Origin: Gemmatimonadota bacterium
Lineage (GTDB): Bacteria; Gemmatimonadota; Gemmatimonadetes; Palauibacterales; KS3-K002
Direction of reading: 5' to 3'
Assembly: GCA_020350785.1 (NCBI GenBank)
Contig: CP070722.1
Location: 78,112 to 124,026, forward strand
Length of the DNA: 45,915 bases
Shown here: in pieces, positions 28,461 to 36,810 of the stretch
How the letters are laid out: every line of letters begins with the position of its first letter
Numbering within the stretch: position 1 is the stretch's first letter
Made by a program: the position numbers and the translations under genes
Notes under the pieces: model-generated
Database searches by the model: none
What the model was told of the DNA's origin: nothing
What the model saw: only the letters and a program-made list of their open reading frames with translations

Positions 28461-30195
28461 GCGGCTTATCCTCCCGTGGCTTCCGCCGCGCGGCGTGCAC
28501 GGCGCTCAATACCATGGGATCTTTGTCGTGCTCAGCCAGGGTTAATGCCCTGTGTGCCTCATCTCCGCCCACGATTCCAAGCGCCCTGGCCGCGCAGGCC
28601 CGAACCGGGCTCGAATGCTTGATCCAGAAGAACCGCCGACCGTTGAGCAGGCGCTCCAGCAAACGCGTGCTCTTGCTACCGGCAGCCCGAGCGTAGGCCT
28701 CGAAGAAGGCCAACTGCTCCGTCAGGTCTTTCCGCCTCAAATCGGCGCTCAGAATGTGCTTCTCCAGTTGATCCGCACCGGGACTGTACTTCAGCGCCGC
28801 CAGACCCTTCGCCGCAGCGACACGCACCTCCCGACTCCTGTCACTCAACGCTCTCAACAGCGGATCGCCCGCCATCGAGCTCCGCAGTTCAACCAAGGCT
28901 CCGATCGCCGCCAGCCGTACCTCCTCCTCCTGCCGGGCGAGCAAGCCGGCTATCGCCTCCGCCGTGTCTGCCATTTTCAGGCGACCGGCGATCTTCGCCG
29001 ACTCCGAGGCCACACGAGGATCCTCGGCCCGCACCAGACCCGCCATGATCTGCGGGTTCAGCTTGGCCAGCCGGTCGAGCGTGGCCAGCAGCTGTTCCCG
29101 TGCGTCCTTTCTAACCACGCTCGGTATCATCTGAATCAACAGGATGATCGTGTCCGGCCGCAGCGAGTTGAGCAGCGTGGCCAGCGCCTCGCTGTTTGGG
29201 TCGATCGTGCCGTCATCCAGCAGGCGCACGAGTTGCTCGAGTACGAGGGGATCACTGAGTTCCCCGATGATATCATCGACTTCCCGTTCGATCTCGGGAT
29301 GCTGGGTCCTCTCCGCGATGCCTTTGAGCTCAACGACGATGAACGCCGCTTGGGCGAACCCGCCCTCTGCCAATACCCGGGGCAACATCTGGCGGAGTAT
29401 TCCGACCACCTCACCGCGTCGGCCGATGTCGCCCATCTCGTACTGGTCCAGTACCGCGATCATGACATCGCGCCTCACCCGTCGCTCCCACTCTCGGCGC
29501 AATTCCTGCTGCAGGTGGGCGATGTCCGCTTCGCCCAGAAAGTAGAGCGACGGCTCGAAGTCCTCGCGCAAGGTCGGCGACTGCAACTCGGGCGCCACCT
29601 CAAGTTGGGGCAGCATGGGCAACTGCGTACTCGCGTCCTCGGATAGATCCGGAACCGGAACCGGTGGCTCATCGCCCAGGACATCTATGTACTCGTACCT
29701 GATGCACTTGAAATCGGAATTCCACATCAGGGTAAGAAGGTCGTCCTCCTCGTCCTTCAACGTCTTCGCAAGGCGCAGCACCTCGATGAATCGCTGCAAC
29801 TCTTCCTCTTCCACGCCCGGCAGCAACTGCAACCGCCTGATACCATCGCGATACAGCTGGAAGGCCAGGTTGTCCTGACTGCCCAACCTCTCTTTGAAGA
29901 CCGGCTTACCCTCGTAGCGGATATCCGTCTCGTGGACCGTCAGCGTGAGACTGGACGTCGCATCGAATAGCTCCGCCAGGCGGCGCCGCAGATCCTGCAG
30001 GAACTGGTGCAGCAGCGGATTACCCTGCACGTACAACTGCGAAGTCCGAACGGTCTTGGCCAGAGCTACAAAGAACTGACAGACCTCCGCCTGAAGCCCG
30101 TCGTCCACCGAGGCCGCTTCAGCAGCGTCTCGCTCGGATTCCAGATCAGGCAAACCGCTCAAGTCCGGCAGACCGCTCAGCACATCGTCTTCCAT
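28450..30195 (-). CDS. HEAT-repeat protein
   Basis: The 581-residue protein starts at ATG 30195 with AAGGAAA upstream; frame extension to 30288 is unsupported. An acidic N-terminus contains a near-repeat (LSGLPDLSGLPDL). A mixed domain (about 30-170) has QLYVQGNPLLHQFL and HETDIRYEGKPVF. The following HD-GYP protein opens with a similar pattern (RLYPLENQVVQRAL and FFNDVRIRLDL), so the two may share a homologous N-terminal domain. From about 230 on, alpha-helical repeats of HEAT type dominate, clearest around 400-570 (IGALVELRSSMAGDPLLRAL and ARALGIVGGDEAHRAL). HEAT repeats bind other proteins. No catalytic motif is visible. Confidence 0.82.
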   Translation of the reverse strand: MEDDVLSGLPDLSGLPDLESERDAAEAASVDDGLQAEVCQFFVALAKTVRTSQLYVQGNPLLHQFLQDLRRRLAELFDATSSLTLTVHETDIRYEGKPVFKERLGSQDNLAFQLYRDGIRRLQLLPGVEEEELQRFIEVLRLAKTLKDEEDDLLTLMWNSDFKCIRYEYIDVLGDEPPVPVPDLSEDASTQLPMLPQLEVAPELQSPTLREDFEPSLYFLGEADIAHLQQELRREWERRVRRDVMIAVLDQYEMGDIGRRGEVVGILRQMLPRVLAEGGFAQAAFIVVELKGIAERTQHPEIEREVDDIIGELSDPLVLEQLVRLLDDGTIDPNSEALATLLNSLRPDTIILLIQMIPSVVRKDAREQLLATLDRLAKLNPQIMAGLVRAEDPRVASESAKIAGRLKMADTAEAIAGLLARQEEEVRLAAIGALVELRSSMAGDPLLRALSDRSREVRVAAAKGLAALKYSPGADQLEKHILSADLRRKDLTEQLAFFEAYARAAGSKSTRLLERLLNGRRFFWIKHSSPVRACAARALGIVGGDEAHRALTLAEHDKDPMVLSAVHAARRKPREDKPHAD

Positions 30196-30431
30196 CAGCG
30201 CTTTCCTTCGAGCCCGCTCACAACGCCCACCTCCTCGCCGAATCCTCGTCGCAAACACCCGTTCGGCGACCAGGGCGGCCGTGACCATCCCGCCAGAACA
30301 TCGTCGGGGACGACGGTCCGTTCGGGTAGCGGCCTGCGATCGAGTAGCTTCGGCTGAATGCGTCCCACGCCGGTTCAGGTTGGAAGTCGCGAACCCAGGC
30401 AGGGGCGAGGTCCGGACCGGACAACCGAGCT

Positions 30432-30460
30432 AATATATCGTCCTGACGCCGCTTCGTCAC
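30432..30460 (-). promoter_or_regulatory. Candidate promoter for HEAT-repeat/HD-GYP/subtilase genes
   Basis: On the minus strand GTGACG (30460-30455), a 17-base spacer and TATATT (30437-30432) form a sigma-70-like pair. The start site would be near 30425, giving a leader of about 230 bases before the HEAT-repeat ATG at 30195. The GTG of an alternative 80-codon frame coincides with the -35 element. Confidence 0.4.
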
Positions 30461-30574
30461 CCGAGCAGATCTCTCCCTCGTCCGGGCAGCTCCTTTCCGT
30501 CCGGCCGCCGCCGGCTATCGGGACCGTGCGGAGCGGACCCTCGGGAGGCCCCCGGTCGGCTTGGCCCAAAAGCC

Positions 30575-30603
30575 TTGCGTTTCGGTGCATTTTCGGGTAT
30601 TGT
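30575..30603 (+). promoter_or_regulatory. lexA promoter
   Basis: TTGCGT (30575-30580), a 17-base spacer and TATTGT (30598-30603) make a good sigma-70-type promoter. Transcription would start near 30610, inside the repeat cluster described as a candidate LexA operator, 60-odd bases before the lexA ATG. Confidence 0.6.
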
Positions 30604-30605
30604 AG

Positions 30606-30640
30606 GTTCGGTTCTTGTTCGGTCGAGCCGGTTCGACCGA
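30606..30640 (+). promoter_or_regulatory. lexA: Candidate LexA operator (direct repeat plus palindrome)
   Basis: Two structures adjoin at the predicted lexA start site. The first is GTTC-N7-GTTC at 30606-30620, the layout known for alphaproteobacterial LexA boxes. The second is a perfect palindrome with 8-base arms, TCGGTCGA-N6-TCGACCGA, at 30619-30640. Either could bind a LexA dimer and repress its own gene. Which one is used cannot be read from sequence alone. Confidence 0.45.
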
Positions 30641-30672
30641 CGCGCGCCACAGATCGCAGACTGGGAGGTAAC

Positions 30673-31284
30673 ATGGCGCTCACGAAGCGACAGCGAGAGA
30701 TCCTCGATTTTATCGATAGCTTCATCCAGAATAGCGGCTACTCACCCAGCTTCGAGGAAATCGCCGACTTCTTCGGCTACCGGTCGCTTGCGACGGTTCA
30801 CGAGCACCTCTCCAACCTGGAGCGTAAGGGCTACATCCGCCGGAACTACAACGAGAGCCGTTCCGTCGAGCCGTTGGAGGCCAGCCGCTCGAGGGCTGCG
30901 GCGGCCCACGTCCCCCTCCTGGGATTGGTGGCGGCGGGTTCCCCGATCGAGGCGATCGAGGACAGCGAAACTGTGGCTGTGCCTGACGACTTGCTGGCAG
31001 GTCGGGGCCCCCACTTCGTTCTGCGTGTGCGCGGCGACTCCATGATCGACGATCAGATTCGTGATGGCGACTGCGTGGTTGTCGATGGACGCCAAACCGC
31101 CGAGGACGGTGAGATGGTGATCGCACTGGTGAACGGGGAGACGGCGACGATCAAGCGGTTCTTTCGCCAGCGCGACGGGCAGATTCGCCTTCAGCCGGCC
31201 AACGATACCCATGCCCCGCAGTTCTACCGGGAAGACGAGGTCCAAGTACGTGGTGTGGTGATTGGCGTGATCCGCAAGTACTGA
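30673..31284 (+). CDS. lexA: LexA repressor (SOS regulator)
   Basis: LexA of 203 residues. The ATG at 30673 has GGGAGGTA just upstream; the frame runs back to 30358 but crosses the promoter. The winged-helix N-domain begins MALTKRQREILDFIDSF, with FEEIADFFGYRSLATVHEHL as the recognition region, differing from E. coli. The self-cleavage bond is Ala88-Gly89 (LVAAGSP). Catalytic Ser123 is in RGDSMID and Lys161 in TATIKRFF, so cleavage on RecA activation is expected. A candidate operator overlaps its start site, implying autoregulation. Confidence 0.96.
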   Translation: MALTKRQREILDFIDSFIQNSGYSPSFEEIADFFGYRSLATVHEHLSNLERKGYIRRNYNESRSVEPLEASRSRAAAAHVPLLGLVAAGSPIEAIEDSETVAVPDDLLAGRGPHFVLRVRGDSMIDDQIRDGDCVVVDGRQTAEDGEMVIALVNGETATIKRFFRQRDGQIRLQPANDTHAPQFYREDEVQVRGVVIGVIRKY

Positions 31285-31338
31285 CCGCTCGCGTCATCAC
31301 CGGGCGCAGTGGTAGAAGAGCAACGAAATGCGCTTTCC

Positions 31339-31368
31339 TTGACATCCGTGCTTGGGCCCGGGTATGTT
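31339..31368 (+). promoter_or_regulatory. Promoter at truA
   Basis: A perfect TTGACA (31339-31344), an 18-base spacer and TATGTT (31363-31368). The predicted start site, about seven bases on, coincides with an in-frame GTG of truA at 31376. If the promoter is real, the ATG at 31364 lies inside the -10 element and is not transcribed from it. Confidence 0.45.
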
Positions 31369-32194
31369 CCGGCCCGTGGCGCGGGAACAGCACCACACGG
31401 ATCACTGGCGAGTCAAGCTCGTCCTGCATTACGATGGCCGGGATTTCCACGGGTGGCAGATCCAGCCTGGCCGGCGCACCGTGCAAGGCGAGCTTTCTTC
31501 ATTATTGGGCCAACTGTTCGGCGATGGCGCTTCACCTGTGACGGGTGCCGGACGCACCGATCAGGGTGTCCACGCGACCGGACAGGTCGCCAGCACTCTG
31601 GTTCCCGCCCGTTGGACTCCGGACCAGCTCCGCAAAGCCCTTAACGCGCTGGCGCCCTCCGACCTCTGGATCGCCTCGGCCGAGCGAGTTTCCCTTTCCT
31701 TTCACCCCCGCTACGATGCGCGCTCGCGCACCTACGTATACCACTTGGGTCTGGGGCCTGAAGCGCGTTCGCCGTTCCACGCCCCCTTCTGCTGGCCGTT
31801 GTGGCAGCGGCTGGAGATCGAGCCAATGCGGCTGCTGACGGCGACGATAGTCGGGGAACACGACTTCGGCGCCTTTGCCAAAGCTGGGCAGCCGGAGCGC
31901 GGCGTGCGCTGCCGCGTACTATCGGCGACCTGGCGTGAGGGTTCCGGCCCCACGCTGGATTTCGAGATTACGGCGGACCGCTACCTGCATCGAATGGTGC
32001 GCTACCTGGTCGGGACGCTTGTAGATATTGGGCGGGGTCGCCGACCCGTCGACGAGTTCGCGCGGCTGCTCCGGGGCGACCCCAGTCTGAGGGTCTCGCC
32101 GCCCGCCCCGCCGCAGGGTTTGTTATTGACGCGGGTGGAGTATAGTAAGGAGCATACGGAATCCCAATTCGACGCGCAGGGTGAGAGGGGGTAG
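31364..32194 (+). CDS. truA: tRNA pseudouridine38-40 synthase
   Basis: TruA converts uridines 38-40 of the anticodon arm to pseudouridine. YDGRDFHGWQ near the start and GAGRTDQGVHA, with the catalytic Asp, are diagnostic; RYLHRMVRYLVGTL near the end completes the family pattern. The length is about 276 residues from ATG 31364. No ribosome site precedes that ATG, and a promoter overlaps it, so GTG 31376 (272 residues, possibly leaderless) is a serious alternative. It is followed by the aldolase gene after three bases. Confidence 0.95.
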   Translation: MFRPVAREQHHTDHWRVKLVLHYDGRDFHGWQIQPGRRTVQGELSSLLGQLFGDGASPVTGAGRTDQGVHATGQVASTLVPARWTPDQLRKALNALAPSDLWIASAERVSLSFHPRYDARSRTYVYHLGLGPEARSPFHAPFCWPLWQRLEIEPMRLLTATIVGEHDFGAFAKAGQPERGVRCRVLSATWREGSGPTLDFEITADRYLHRMVRYLVGTLVDIGRGRRPVDEFARLLRGDPSLRVSPPAPPQGLLLTRVEYSKEHTESQFDAQGERG

Positions 32195-32197
32195 CGG

Positions 32198-32878
32198 ATG
32201 AAGATCTTTATCGACACAGCTGATCTAAACGAGATTCGCCGGGCCGCGCGGGCCGGCCTCATCGACGGCGTCACAACCAACCCGTCCTTGATGGCCAAGG
32301 TCGTCGGTGAGGCGAATGTGGCAGACTACATGAAGGAGGTCTCCGATGCGGTCGACGGCCCGGTGAGCCTGGAGGTCTTGGCCCAAGATACCCAGGGAAT
32401 GGTGTCCCAGGGCCGGGACCTGGCCAAGATCGGCGACAACGTGGTAATCAAGGTGCCGCTCACCGAGGACGGACTCGTGGCCTGCAAGCAGCTGCGCGCC
32501 AGCGGGATCGGAGTCAACGTGACGCTCTGCTTTTCACCCTCCCAGGCGCTTCTGGCGGCGAAGGCCGGCGCTACCTTTATATCACCGTTCGTCGGCCGCC
32601 TGGACGACATCTCGCACCAAGGCATGGAACTCATAGCCCAGATCCGCGAGATCTACGACAACTATGGCTTCGACACAGAAATCCTGGTCGCCTCCATTCG
32701 CCACCCCCTCCACTTCGTGGACGCGGCGATGATCGGAGCCGATATCGCGACCGTGCCGCCCGCGGTGCTCTGGCGGCTTCTCAGCCACCCACTGACAGAC
32801 CGCGGCGTGGAGGCCTTCCTCAAAGACTGGGAGAAGGCCGAGCTCAGGGTGCCCACCATGCAGGAGACCCGGTCGTAG
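32198..32878 (+). CDS. fsa: Transaldolase-like fructose-6-phosphate aldolase
   Basis: A small transaldolase of the FSA/TalC type, 226 residues. It begins [14 protein letters not shown], followed by [12 protein letters not shown]. The Schiff-base Lys85 is in [11 protein letters not shown], the same position as in E. coli [22 protein letters not shown] fits the family. Such proteins act either as transaldolase in the pentose phosphate pathway or as dihydroxyacetone-using aldolase; motif reading cannot decide. A GAGGGGG ribosome site precedes the ATG. Confidence 0.93.
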   Translation: MKIFIDTADLNEIRRAARAGLIDGVTTNPSLMAKVVGEANVADYMKEVSDAVDGPVSLEVLAQDTQGMVSQGRDLAKIGDNVVIKVPLTEDGLVACKQLRASGIGVNVTLCFSPSQALLAAKAGATFISPFVGRLDDISHQGMELIAQIREIYDNYGFDTEILVASIRHPLHFVDAAMIGADIATVPPAVLWRLLSHPLTDRGVEAFLKDWEKAELRVPTMQETRS

Positions 32879-32898
32879 AAGCAGAACGAAGGCTTGGC

Positions 32899-34386
32899 AT
32901 GCAAAGCAAGTTCATTGCCGGCTGGCTGGCAGGATTCGGGATAGCGCTCCTCCTCGTCGGCCTTCTCGTGTTTGGGCCGTCTCGCTTCCTGAATGGTGCA
33001 AACGAGGGAAGCGCCGGCGGCCCGGCGCCTGGGCCCCAGACAGCGAACCGTAGCGCCGAGGCTCTCGCCGCTCGGCCGTTGGCCCCTCAGCGCCAGACGC
33101 CGGTGGTGGAGGCGGCCCAGCGCGTCACCCCGTCAGTGGTCAGCGTCAACGTAATTCGGCGCACGCGCGTGACGCCGCGTTCCTTTTGGGACAACTTTTT
33201 CGTTCCCTACGGCTACGAGCGTGAGGTCGCCGGCTTGGGTTCCGGGTTCGCCATCGCGCCAGGTGGCTACGTCCTGACCAACGCTCACGTGGTTCGCGGC
33301 GCCGTCGACATCGTCGTATCTGCCGTCGACGGTTCGGATCATCCGGCCGAGCTGATCGGCAGCGATGATCTCTCCGATCTCGCCCTGCTTCGTATCGATG
33401 CCGAGATCCCCGTTCCCGAATTCGGCGACTCCGACGAGCTGGTCATCGGAGAGCCCGCAATCGCGATCGGCAACCCGTTCGGTTACTTGATATCCAATGT
33501 CGAACCCACCGTGACCGCCGGTGTCATCTCCGGCGTGGGGCGTCACATCCTGCCCACCGCATTCTCGGGTGAGGAGGCGGGACAGGAGGAGACGGTCTAC
33601 GCCGACATGATCCAGACGGATGCCTCGATCAACCCGGGCAATTCCGGCGGCCCTTTGGCTAACGCCGAGGGGCAGGTCATCGGCGTAAACTCCGCAATCT
33701 TCTCGCGCTCCGGCGGCTCTCAGGGTCTGGGCTTCTCAATCCCGATCAACCGGGCCCGCCGCGTGGCGGAGCAACTCCGCACAGAAGGACGCGTGCGACG
33801 CCCCTGGGTCGGGATCGAGGTAGGCCCTGCGGAAAGTGATCGCAGCGGGCGCCGCCGCGGCGCGACCATCGTGCGCGTCGCGCCCGGCTCTCCGGCCGAG
33901 CGAGCCGAACTCCGCGATGGGATGGAGGTCATTGCCGTAGGGGGACGCCCCGTCAAGTCATACCTCGATTGGGAAGCCGAACTCCTCGATGTCGCGCCCG
34001 GCGAATCCCTCGCGCTGCGGGTACGCGACGATCGTGGCCGCGAGCGGGATGTCATCCTTCCCGTCGAGGACCTACCGTCGTTCAACGCCTCTCGGGTCGA
34101 GGTGCTGCGCGGTCTCGAACTCGTGACCATGACCCCGGCGATCAGAGCCGAGCGCGGGCTCACCAGCCGGGCAGGCGCCCTAGTGGCCAGCGTCTCGCAA
34201 GCCATCAGCGGCGTGACCGGCTTACGCGAGGGCGACCTCATCCTGATGATCAACCGCACCACGGTAGAGAACGCGGACGACGCGGCGGAGATGCTCGGCT
34301 TCCTCGCCGATCGCGGCAACGCCATCCGACTCAGCTACGAACGCGATGGTTATCTAAGACACACGCCGATCTTCACTATCGAGTAG
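32899..34386 (+). CDS. htrA: HtrA/DegP-type periplasmic serine protease
   Basis: A 495-residue envelope quality-control protease. One N-terminal hydrophobic segment (about 7-26) is a signal or anchor. The trypsin-like domain (about 70-280) has the triad His130 (LTNAHVV), Asp160 (SDLALLRID) and Ser249 (NPGNSGGPL). Two PDZ domains follow (about 285-385 and 400-490). The low-complexity Gly/Ala/Pro stretch 34-66 is a linker. The gene stands 20 bases after the aldolase and 11 before purB. Confidence 0.96.
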   Translation: MQSKFIAGWLAGFGIALLLVGLLVFGPSRFLNGANEGSAGGPAPGPQTANRSAEALAARPLAPQRQTPVVEAAQRVTPSVVSVNVIRRTRVTPRSFWDNFFVPYGYEREVAGLGSGFAIAPGGYVLTNAHVVRGAVDIVVSAVDGSDHPAELIGSDDLSDLALLRIDAEIPVPEFGDSDELVIGEPAIAIGNPFGYLISNVEPTVTAGVISGVGRHILPTAFSGEEAGQEETVYADMIQTDASINPGNSGGPLANAEGQVIGVNSAIFSRSGGSQGLGFSIPINRARRVAEQLRTEGRVRRPWVGIEVGPAESDRSGRRRGATIVRVAPGSPAERAELRDGMEVIAVGGRPVKSYLDWEAELLDVAPGESLALRVRDDRGRERDVILPVEDLPSFNASRVEVLRGLELVTMTPAIRAERGLTSRAGALVASVSQAISGVTGLREGDLILMINRTTVENADDAAEMLGFLADRGNAIRLSYERDGYLRHTPIFTIE

Positions 34387-34397
34387 GGCAAGGCCAA

Positions 34398-35831
34398 GTG
34401 ACCGCCGACAGCTACCAGAATCCACTGATCACTCGATACTCTTCGCCGGAGATGGCCGAGATCTTCGGCCCACGTCACCGGGCACGCCTCTGGCGCCAGC
34501 TCTGGATCGCCCTCGCCGAAGCCGAACGCGAGCTCGGGCTCGAAGTCGGCCAAGAAGCGATCGACGCGATGCGGGCAAGCATCGACGTCATCGATCTGAG
34601 CCGTATCGCAGAGATCGAATCGCAGGTCCGGCATGAGGTCATGGCTCACATCCATCACTTCGGCGAAGTCGCTCCTGCTGCGCGCGGCATCATCCACTTG
34701 GGTGCCACCTCGGCGTTCGTGATGGACAACGCTGACCTGATTCAGCATCGTGAAGCCCTGACACTGATTCGCCGCCGAACGCTCGGTGTCATCGCCGCCC
34801 TGCGCGATCAGGCCTTGCGTCACAAGGATGTGGCCACGGTCGGCTACACCCACCTGCAGCCGGCTCAGCCAACCACCGTCGGGAAGCGGATAACCCTCTG
34901 GATCCAGGACCTTTTGCTCGACCTGGAAACGATAGACTTCCGATTGGCCCAGCTTCGCTTCCGCGGCGCGCGCGGCGCCACCGGAACAGAGGCGTCGTTC
35001 CTCATCCTCTTTGAAGGCGATGGAGAGAAAGTCGACCAGCTCAATCGGTCCGTCGCTGAGAAGATGGGATTCGACCGCCTCTACGCGGTGGCTTCGCAGA
35101 CCTATCCGCGGAAAGTGGATGCGTCGCTGCTGGGCACGCTTTCCGAGTTGGCACAGTCGACCTCCAAACTCGCCAATGACGTTCGACTGCTACAAAGCTT
35201 CGGAGAACTGCAGGAGCCTTTCGGCAAGACGCAGGTAGGCTCCAGCGCCATGGCCCACAAGCGCAATCCCATGCGCTGCGAGCGCATCAATGCACTGGCA
35301 CGCCACGTAATGGTGTTGGCGCTCGACCCGGCGATCACGGCTTCGGCGCAGTGGCTGGAACGAACACTCGACGACTCGGCCAACAAGCGGATAGCCGTCC
35401 CGGAAGCCTATCTGGCGACCGATGCTATCCTGCTGATCGCGCACAACGTGGCTTCGGGACTCCAGGTCTTTCCCGAGGTGGCCGGCCGCCGCCTGCGGGA
35501 GCTGATGCCCTATCTGGCGGCCGAGCCCGTGCTCCTGTACGCCGCCAGTCGCGGGGGCGATCGACAGGCCTTGCACGAGATAATCCGGCGCCACGCTATG
35601 GCCGCAGCCGAACGAACCCAGCGCGGTGAGCCTAACGACATGGTAGAGCGACTCGCTGCCGACGCCGAGATCGACATCGGCCGTGAGGAACTCGAGCGCC
35701 TCATCGCGCCCGCGACCATGGTTGGCCGGGCGCCCGAACAGGTCACACGCTTCATCGCCGAACACGTCGATCCCCTGCTTGAACGAGAAGGCAGTGACCT
35801 CGACAAGACAAGTCCGGCTCTTACTGTTTGA
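34398..35831 (+). CDS. purB: Adenylosuccinate lyase, eukaryotic-type
   Basis: The enzyme acts twice in purine synthesis, releasing fumarate from SAICAR and from adenylosuccinate. It starts at GTG 34398 and has 477 residues; the open frame from 33969 crosses htrA in another frame and is not real. The signature is SSAMAHKRNPMRCERI, and RTLDDSANKRI, RFRGARGATGTEASF, LFEGDGEKVDQL and YTHLQPAQPTTVGKR follow human ADSL far more closely than B. subtilis or E. coli PurB. It lies 42 bases before purC. Confidence 0.96.
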   Translation: MTADSYQNPLITRYSSPEMAEIFGPRHRARLWRQLWIALAEAERELGLEVGQEAIDAMRASIDVIDLSRIAEIESQVRHEVMAHIHHFGEVAPAARGIIHLGATSAFVMDNADLIQHREALTLIRRRTLGVIAALRDQALRHKDVATVGYTHLQPAQPTTVGKRITLWIQDLLLDLETIDFRLAQLRFRGARGATGTEASFLILFEGDGEKVDQLNRSVAEKMGFDRLYAVASQTYPRKVDASLLGTLSELAQSTSKLANDVRLLQSFGELQEPFGKTQVGSSAMAHKRNPMRCERINALARHVMVLALDPAITASAQWLERTLDDSANKRIAVPEAYLATDAILLIAHNVASGLQVFPEVAGRRLRELMPYLAAEPVLLYAASRGGDRQALHEIIRRHAMAAAERTQRGEPNDMVERLAADAEIDIGREELERLIAPATMVGRAPEQVTRFIAEHVDPLLEREGSDLDKTSPALTV

Positions 35832-35873
35832 TTCAACTAGGGGATATCCACAGGTCTTGAAACGGAATCGCAC

Positions 35874-36794
35874 ATGACCAAACCGCTCAGCAAGATCAAA
35901 CTCGATCTTCCACTGGTGAGAGAAGGCAAAGTCCGCGAAATCTACCAGCTGGACAAGGACTATCTGATGGTAGCAACCGATCGGCTCAGCGCACACGACG
36001 TCGTCATGGACGAGCCGATACCGCACAAAGGGAGAGTGCTTACCCAGCTTTCCAGATGGTGGTTCGAGCGGACCGGTGATATCGTAAAGAACCACCTCAT
36101 CACCGCCGATGCGGATGAGATCATCTCCAAGCACCCTGCGCTCGCCGAAAGCCGCAGTCGCTGGGATGGCCGCTCGATGCTCGTCCGCAAGGCCGATCCG
36201 TTTCCCATTGAGTGCGTCGTACGCGGATACATTACCGGATCCGCCTGGAAAGAGTATCGGATCAGCGGTACTCTGGCCGGCGAAGCGCTACCCGATGGTC
36301 TGGTCGAGAGCCAGCAGCTCATGCCTCCGATCTTCTCGCCGGCCACCAAGGCCGAAGAAGGTCACGACGAGAACATCACCTTCGACCGTGTGCGCGCCAT
36401 CGTTAGCAGCGCCGTTGCCAACACGCTGAAGGACATCAGCCTGAGACTGTATCAGCGCGCCCGGGACATCGCCGCCGATGGTGGAGTCATCATCGCCGAT
36501 ACGAAGTTCGAGTTCGGGGTCTCCGAGGAGGGCGAGATCGTTCTCATCGATGAGATCTTTACCCCTGACTCATCGAGGTTTTGGCTCGGAGAGGATTACG
36601 AGCCCGGGCGCAGCCAGCAGTCCTTCGACAAACAACCGGTGCGCGATTATCTCGAAGCTCTGGTAGCCAAGGGAGAATGGGACAAGCAACCGCCGCCACC
36701 GCCGCTGCCTCCCGAGGTCATCGAGAGCACCTCGCAGCGTTACCTCAGGGCCTACGAATTGATAACGGGCAAGCCCCTGCCCTTGCCGAGCTAG
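35874..36794 (+). CDS. purC: SAICAR synthetase
   Basis: PurC condenses CAIR with aspartate using ATP, one step before adenylosuccinate lyase. At 306 residues it is the long type, as in yeast Ade1. Motifs are VREGKVREIYQ, GYITGSAWKEY, IIADTKFEFGV, LIDEIFTPDSSRFW and SFDKQPVRDYL. A Pro-rich loop (QPPPPPLPP) near residue 275 is a small insertion. It pairs naturally with purB upstream. Confidence 0.97.
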   Translation: MTKPLSKIKLDLPLVREGKVREIYQLDKDYLMVATDRLSAHDVVMDEPIPHKGRVLTQLSRWWFERTGDIVKNHLITADADEIISKHPALAESRSRWDGRSMLVRKADPFPIECVVRGYITGSAWKEYRISGTLAGEALPDGLVESQQLMPPIFSPATKAEEGHDENITFDRVRAIVSSAVANTLKDISLRLYQRARDIAADGGVIIADTKFEFGVSEEGEIVLIDEIFTPDSSRFWLGEDYEPGRSQQSFDKQPVRDYLEALVAKGEWDKQPPPPPLPPEVIESTSQRYLRAYELITGKPLPLPS

Positions 36795-36810
36795 GAGAAG
36801 TTTCGAGATC

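Larger units (their letters stand above)
30196..30672. other. Divergent intergenic region between the HEAT-repeat gene and lexA
   Basis: This 477-base stretch separates two divergent transcription units. Its right part carries the lexA promoter and candidate operator. Its left part carries a promoter-like pair for the minus strand at 30432-30460 and an 80-codon minus-strand frame (GTG at 30460, stop at 30218), whose peptide has a balanced composition but no recognised family. The promoter and that frame use the same bases, so at most one is likely to be real as described. I see no RNA gene or repeat here. Confidence 0.5.

Noticed and set aside
30358..30672. N-terminal extension of LexA by 105 codons
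   Set aside because: It runs through the promoter and operator region; the ATG at 30673 has a strong ribosome site and gives the normal LexA length.
33969..34397. 5' extension of purB by 143 codons
   Set aside because: It overlaps htrA in another frame and is Arg/Pro-rich; adenylosuccinate lyases start where GTG 34398 places this one.
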